A stretch of DNA of 64,000 nt from positions 476,809 through 540,808 of the forward strand of contig VFFE01007190.1 in assembly GCA_008921705.1 (NCBI GenBank). The letters are read 5' to 3'. The notes under the pieces are model-generated. The model had not been told where the DNA came from and did not search any database. It was given only the letters and a program-made list of their open reading frames with translations. A program made the position numbers and the translations under genes. This document shows, piece by piece, positions 61,486 to 64,000 of the stretch. The stretch's first letter is position 1. Each line of letters begins with the position of its first letter. Source of the DNA: Burhinus oedicnemus. Lineage: Eukaryota > Chordata > Aves > Charadriiformes > Burhinidae.

Positions 61486-63659
61486 GGGCTGGCCACTAAA
61501 TGAAGGACAACTTCTTAAGGGACCACTAAATGAGTTGAGGTAAGAAGGAAATGACAACGGGGAAACAAAATTATTTTTGGTGATATATCCCCGCTATATT
61601 CCCACCACAAACTGCTTGCCACCATGGATAAGTATATAAAAGTCATTAACAAATCCTAAAGGCTTTTGTGCTAAGAACTGTTTTAAACGCAGTGACTATT
61701 TTATATGAGCAACAAGTTATACCAGCCCATGTTTCACTGGTCTATTAATAGGTACCTCAGGTGACTGAATATGTTTTGGCCTATAGCATTATGCTTCACA
61801 ACATGCATTCCTGGTTCAATAAAGTATAACCTCTTGTGTCCTGTTGCTCTGTTTAATTAATTTTAAAGTTCTTTCTAATTATTAACCTGAATTCTTTATT
61901 ATTTTCCCTTTTTAATGGATGATTTAACACAGCTTTTGTGCCTGATCCCACCCTCTCCAATCCATGTGGAAATACAGTCTGAAGGAAAGCTGAAAGCTTA
62001 AGCCTTGATGCCTAACTGCCTGTTTTATTTTCTGATATTGGATTAGTCGTTCAGTTATGTTAGGCACTTTGATCAGTATTTTCTCTGTATTCTCTAACTG
62101 GATGAATAAATTCAACATGGCTGTGTGTTGTTTTTTTATTTTTTTCTGTATATATGGGAAAATAAGTATCATAATAAATCAGTTTTTAAAATAGTTATCC
62201 TGTAGCTTTCTTTTCCCCTCCTGTGGAGATAAAGACTGTGATAGTTCAGTTATAAAATTCTCTGTTCATAACTTGTCCCCCTGTATGTGATTTGAAGCCA
62301 CTGAACAGCATATGCACTAAAGCTGGGTGCTTTTTTTTTAAGTTTGTCTTTGGTTTTGGTTATTTTCATAAACAGTGTAATTTATTCCACCAAGTCTCCA
62401 TAACCCTTCAAATTACAGTACAGCAATGAAACGTTCAGGCTTCAGGAGAAAATTGCTCCTGGGGAAAAAAGTCAAACCTTCTGCCCTGTTATATGATACC
62501 AGAGTTTAATGAGTATGTAAAGTATCAAATTAAAAAATGTTAGCAGTTTATTATAGCTGAGCAATCACTGAATGAGAAACAGGTTTCCCTTTCATTGAGC
62601 ATTAAGGACATGACCTGAGGCTGATAAGCACACTGCTGCCTCAGATTCAACATTTGATTTAGGGCCGGAGTAGTTGCCAGCCAAAAATCAGCCTAGGTTT
62701 TGTTTGTTTGTTTAATCAATAATTTTCCAAGCTGCTTATAGGAAAGAAGGATTGTAATGAATTAAGAAATTAACTAGGTTTAAGTTATGCATTTACATTC
62801 ATCATACTCTGTTTTCCTCCAAGCCACTGCAATACAAATCATCCTTTGAAGACAACTAGACCCTACACAACAATTCCTTATGGTTGCATATTTCACCACA
62901 GTTCTGCACACTTTTGGTGCCCATTTGTCTCCTCTGACACCCATTCCTCAGTGCCTGTAATATATGTTGTTAGTGGAGGAATTACCACTGAATTTCAGAG
63001 AACGGAGACAATGTCCTTTAATTTTTATGTGCTACCCCAGGCCATCTTGTGGGGTTTGTGAAGTTCTTTTCATGTGTCAGGACTCCCAGCTACTCTCTTA
63101 TTGTGATCACGAGATCAATGTTTTGCAAACACATAATCCCCCGCACCAGGACACCTTCCCATGTGAAGACTTCTGCCAAAGTCTCATGCCTGCCATAGTA
63201 CCACAGCTCGCATGAGCCACCATCAGTGATCACTGCAGCTTCCATGTAGTCAAGTGTGCAGGTTCTCTTTTGCATCAGCAAGGATGAGCGGGATGACTGC
63301 TGTCTGCCCAAGTCCTGCTTGATAGGAAGTTGGGGTGTATTGAAGGAGTACTCTTAACTATAAACCTCCGAAGCACTCACAGGTCCCCTGGCCTTGACAG
63401 GGCTTCTGCTGTTAAACCCTGCACTGCTGTTTTGTGGAGTCTGAAGCCCTCAGCCACCCTGAGCAGTCTCTTCTTCTGCTCAGTGACAGTCCAGGATGTA
63501 AGCTTGTGCATGGATGGGGGTCAGGATCAGGCCTGGTGAAGGGAAAAAGGGTCAGACACAGCACTGGGATGGCTGGACAGGGCCATGGGGAAAGGGGCTG
63601 GACCCACATAGTGAGGGCCAGCAGCAGGCAGAGCTGTGAGGTGGCAGGGCTGGAGCTGC
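61486..63659. other. Unique AT-rich DNA becoming GC-richer towards the right
   Basis: No gene was recognised. The rise in GC from 63350 leads into the terminal CR1 fragment. ORFs on both strands there are products of composition. Confidence 0.5.
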
Positions 63660-63835
63660 GGCCAGGCTGGGTGAGCCGCAGCCAAACCTGGAGTACTGTG
63701 TCCAGCTCTGGAGCCCCCAACATAAGAAGGACATGGACCTGTTGGAGCAGGTCCAGAGGAGGGCCACAAAGACGATCAGAGGGCCAGAGCACCTCTCCTA
63801 TGAAGTCAGGATGAGAGAGTTGGGGCTGTTCAGAC
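63660..63835 (+). mobile_element. CR1 LINE fragment (ORF2 C-terminal region)
   Basis: Plus-strand CR1. It contains CTGGAGTACTGTGTCCAGCT, AACATAAGAAGGACATGGAC, AGGTCCAGAGGAGGGCCAC and TGAGAGAGTTGGGGCTGTTC, recognised as the avian CR1 segment encoding the RT-protein C-terminus. It is little diverged. It stops exactly where canonical CR1 has GAGAAGAGAAGG, and continues as a microsatellite built from that sequence. Confidence 0.9.
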
Positions 63836-64000
63836 AAGAGAAGAGAAGAGAAGAGAAGAGAAGAGAAGAGAAGAGAAGAGAAGAGAAGAGAAGAGAAGAG
63901 AAGAGAAGAGAAGAGAAGAGAAGAGAAGAGAAGAGAAGAGAAGAGAAGAGAAGAGAAGAGAAGAGAAGAGAAGAGAAGAGAAGAGAAGAGAAGAGAAGAG
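63836..64000. repeat. Perfect (AAGAG)33 microsatellite, open at the window edge
   Basis: 165 bases of uninterrupted AAGAG (GAGAA) units reach the last base of the window, so the array may be longer. One strand is all purine, so the tract can in principle form triplex or H-DNA, and it is prone to slippage and to assembly collapse. Confidence 0.98.

Noticed and set aside
63412..63837. 141- and 126-codon ORFs on both strands
   Set aside because: GC-rich flank plus antisense or off-frame reading of a CR1 fragment; open frames on both strands at once point to composition.
1..64000. CRISPR arrays, prokaryotic operons, tRNA or rRNA genes
   Set aside because: No spaced direct repeats, no ribosome-binding-site-led gene strings and no complete tRNA or rRNA sequence were seen; the repeats are vertebrate retroelements.

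Overview
The window looks like a gene-poor stretch of a bird nuclear genome, possibly a songbird. The evidence is the repeat content. There are CR1 LINEs of the avian type, ending at the 3' side in the octamer repeat (TATGATTC)n. There are several avian ERVL-like solo LTRs, two of them with exact 5-bp target-site duplications. Ancient amniote fossils are also present: MIR-type CORE-SINEs and an old CR1/L3-like LINE end. The background is AT-rich and interrupted by two 20-N assembly gaps. I see no confident protein-coding gene, tRNA, rRNA or CRISPR array. Open reading frames over 60 codons fall into two groups: those inside CR1 or LTR DNA, and those with no family signature.

Layout. Positions 1-15 kb are mostly unique AT-rich DNA. 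They hold a near-perfect 95-bp inverted repeat (1731-1825 / 2576-2670), an assembly gap at 6.9 kb, and a GC-raised, CpG-containing block (about 8.0-9.4 kb) rich in homeodomain, octamer and TCF-like words, which I read as a candidate conserved regulatory element or weak promoter. Positions 15-29 kb hold one old CR1, a second gap, a MIR fossil and otherwise unique DNA. Positions 29.8-31.4 kb are a rearranged CR1 / LTR / internally deleted CR1 complex. Positions 33.9-41.7 kb are the main repeat cluster: four CR1 pieces, a minus-strand LTR, and a large plus-strand solo LTR (39775-41071, TSD TTCCT) whose 3' tail is duplicated around about 180 bp of unrelated DNA.

Positions 42-64 kb hold an unexplained GC-rich block (42.1-42.5 kb), two more MIR fossils, two solo LTRs (47157-47712; 49105-49837 with TSD GCATC), and a possible old ERV 5' LTR plus primer-binding site (55.1-55.7 kb). 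They also hold a second candidate enhancer (56.8-57.6 kb), a possible minus-strand exon (58568-58713), and an ancient CR1/L3-like LINE end (60.2-60.6 kb). The window ends in a CR1 fragment that runs into a perfect (AAGAG)33 microsatellite reaching the window edge.

There is no operon or pathway to describe. The biology visible here is retroelement turnover plus possible distal regulatory DNA, as expected in an intergenic region or a very long intron. Repeat calls rest on recognising family sequence and on matches between copies inside the window. No database search was run.
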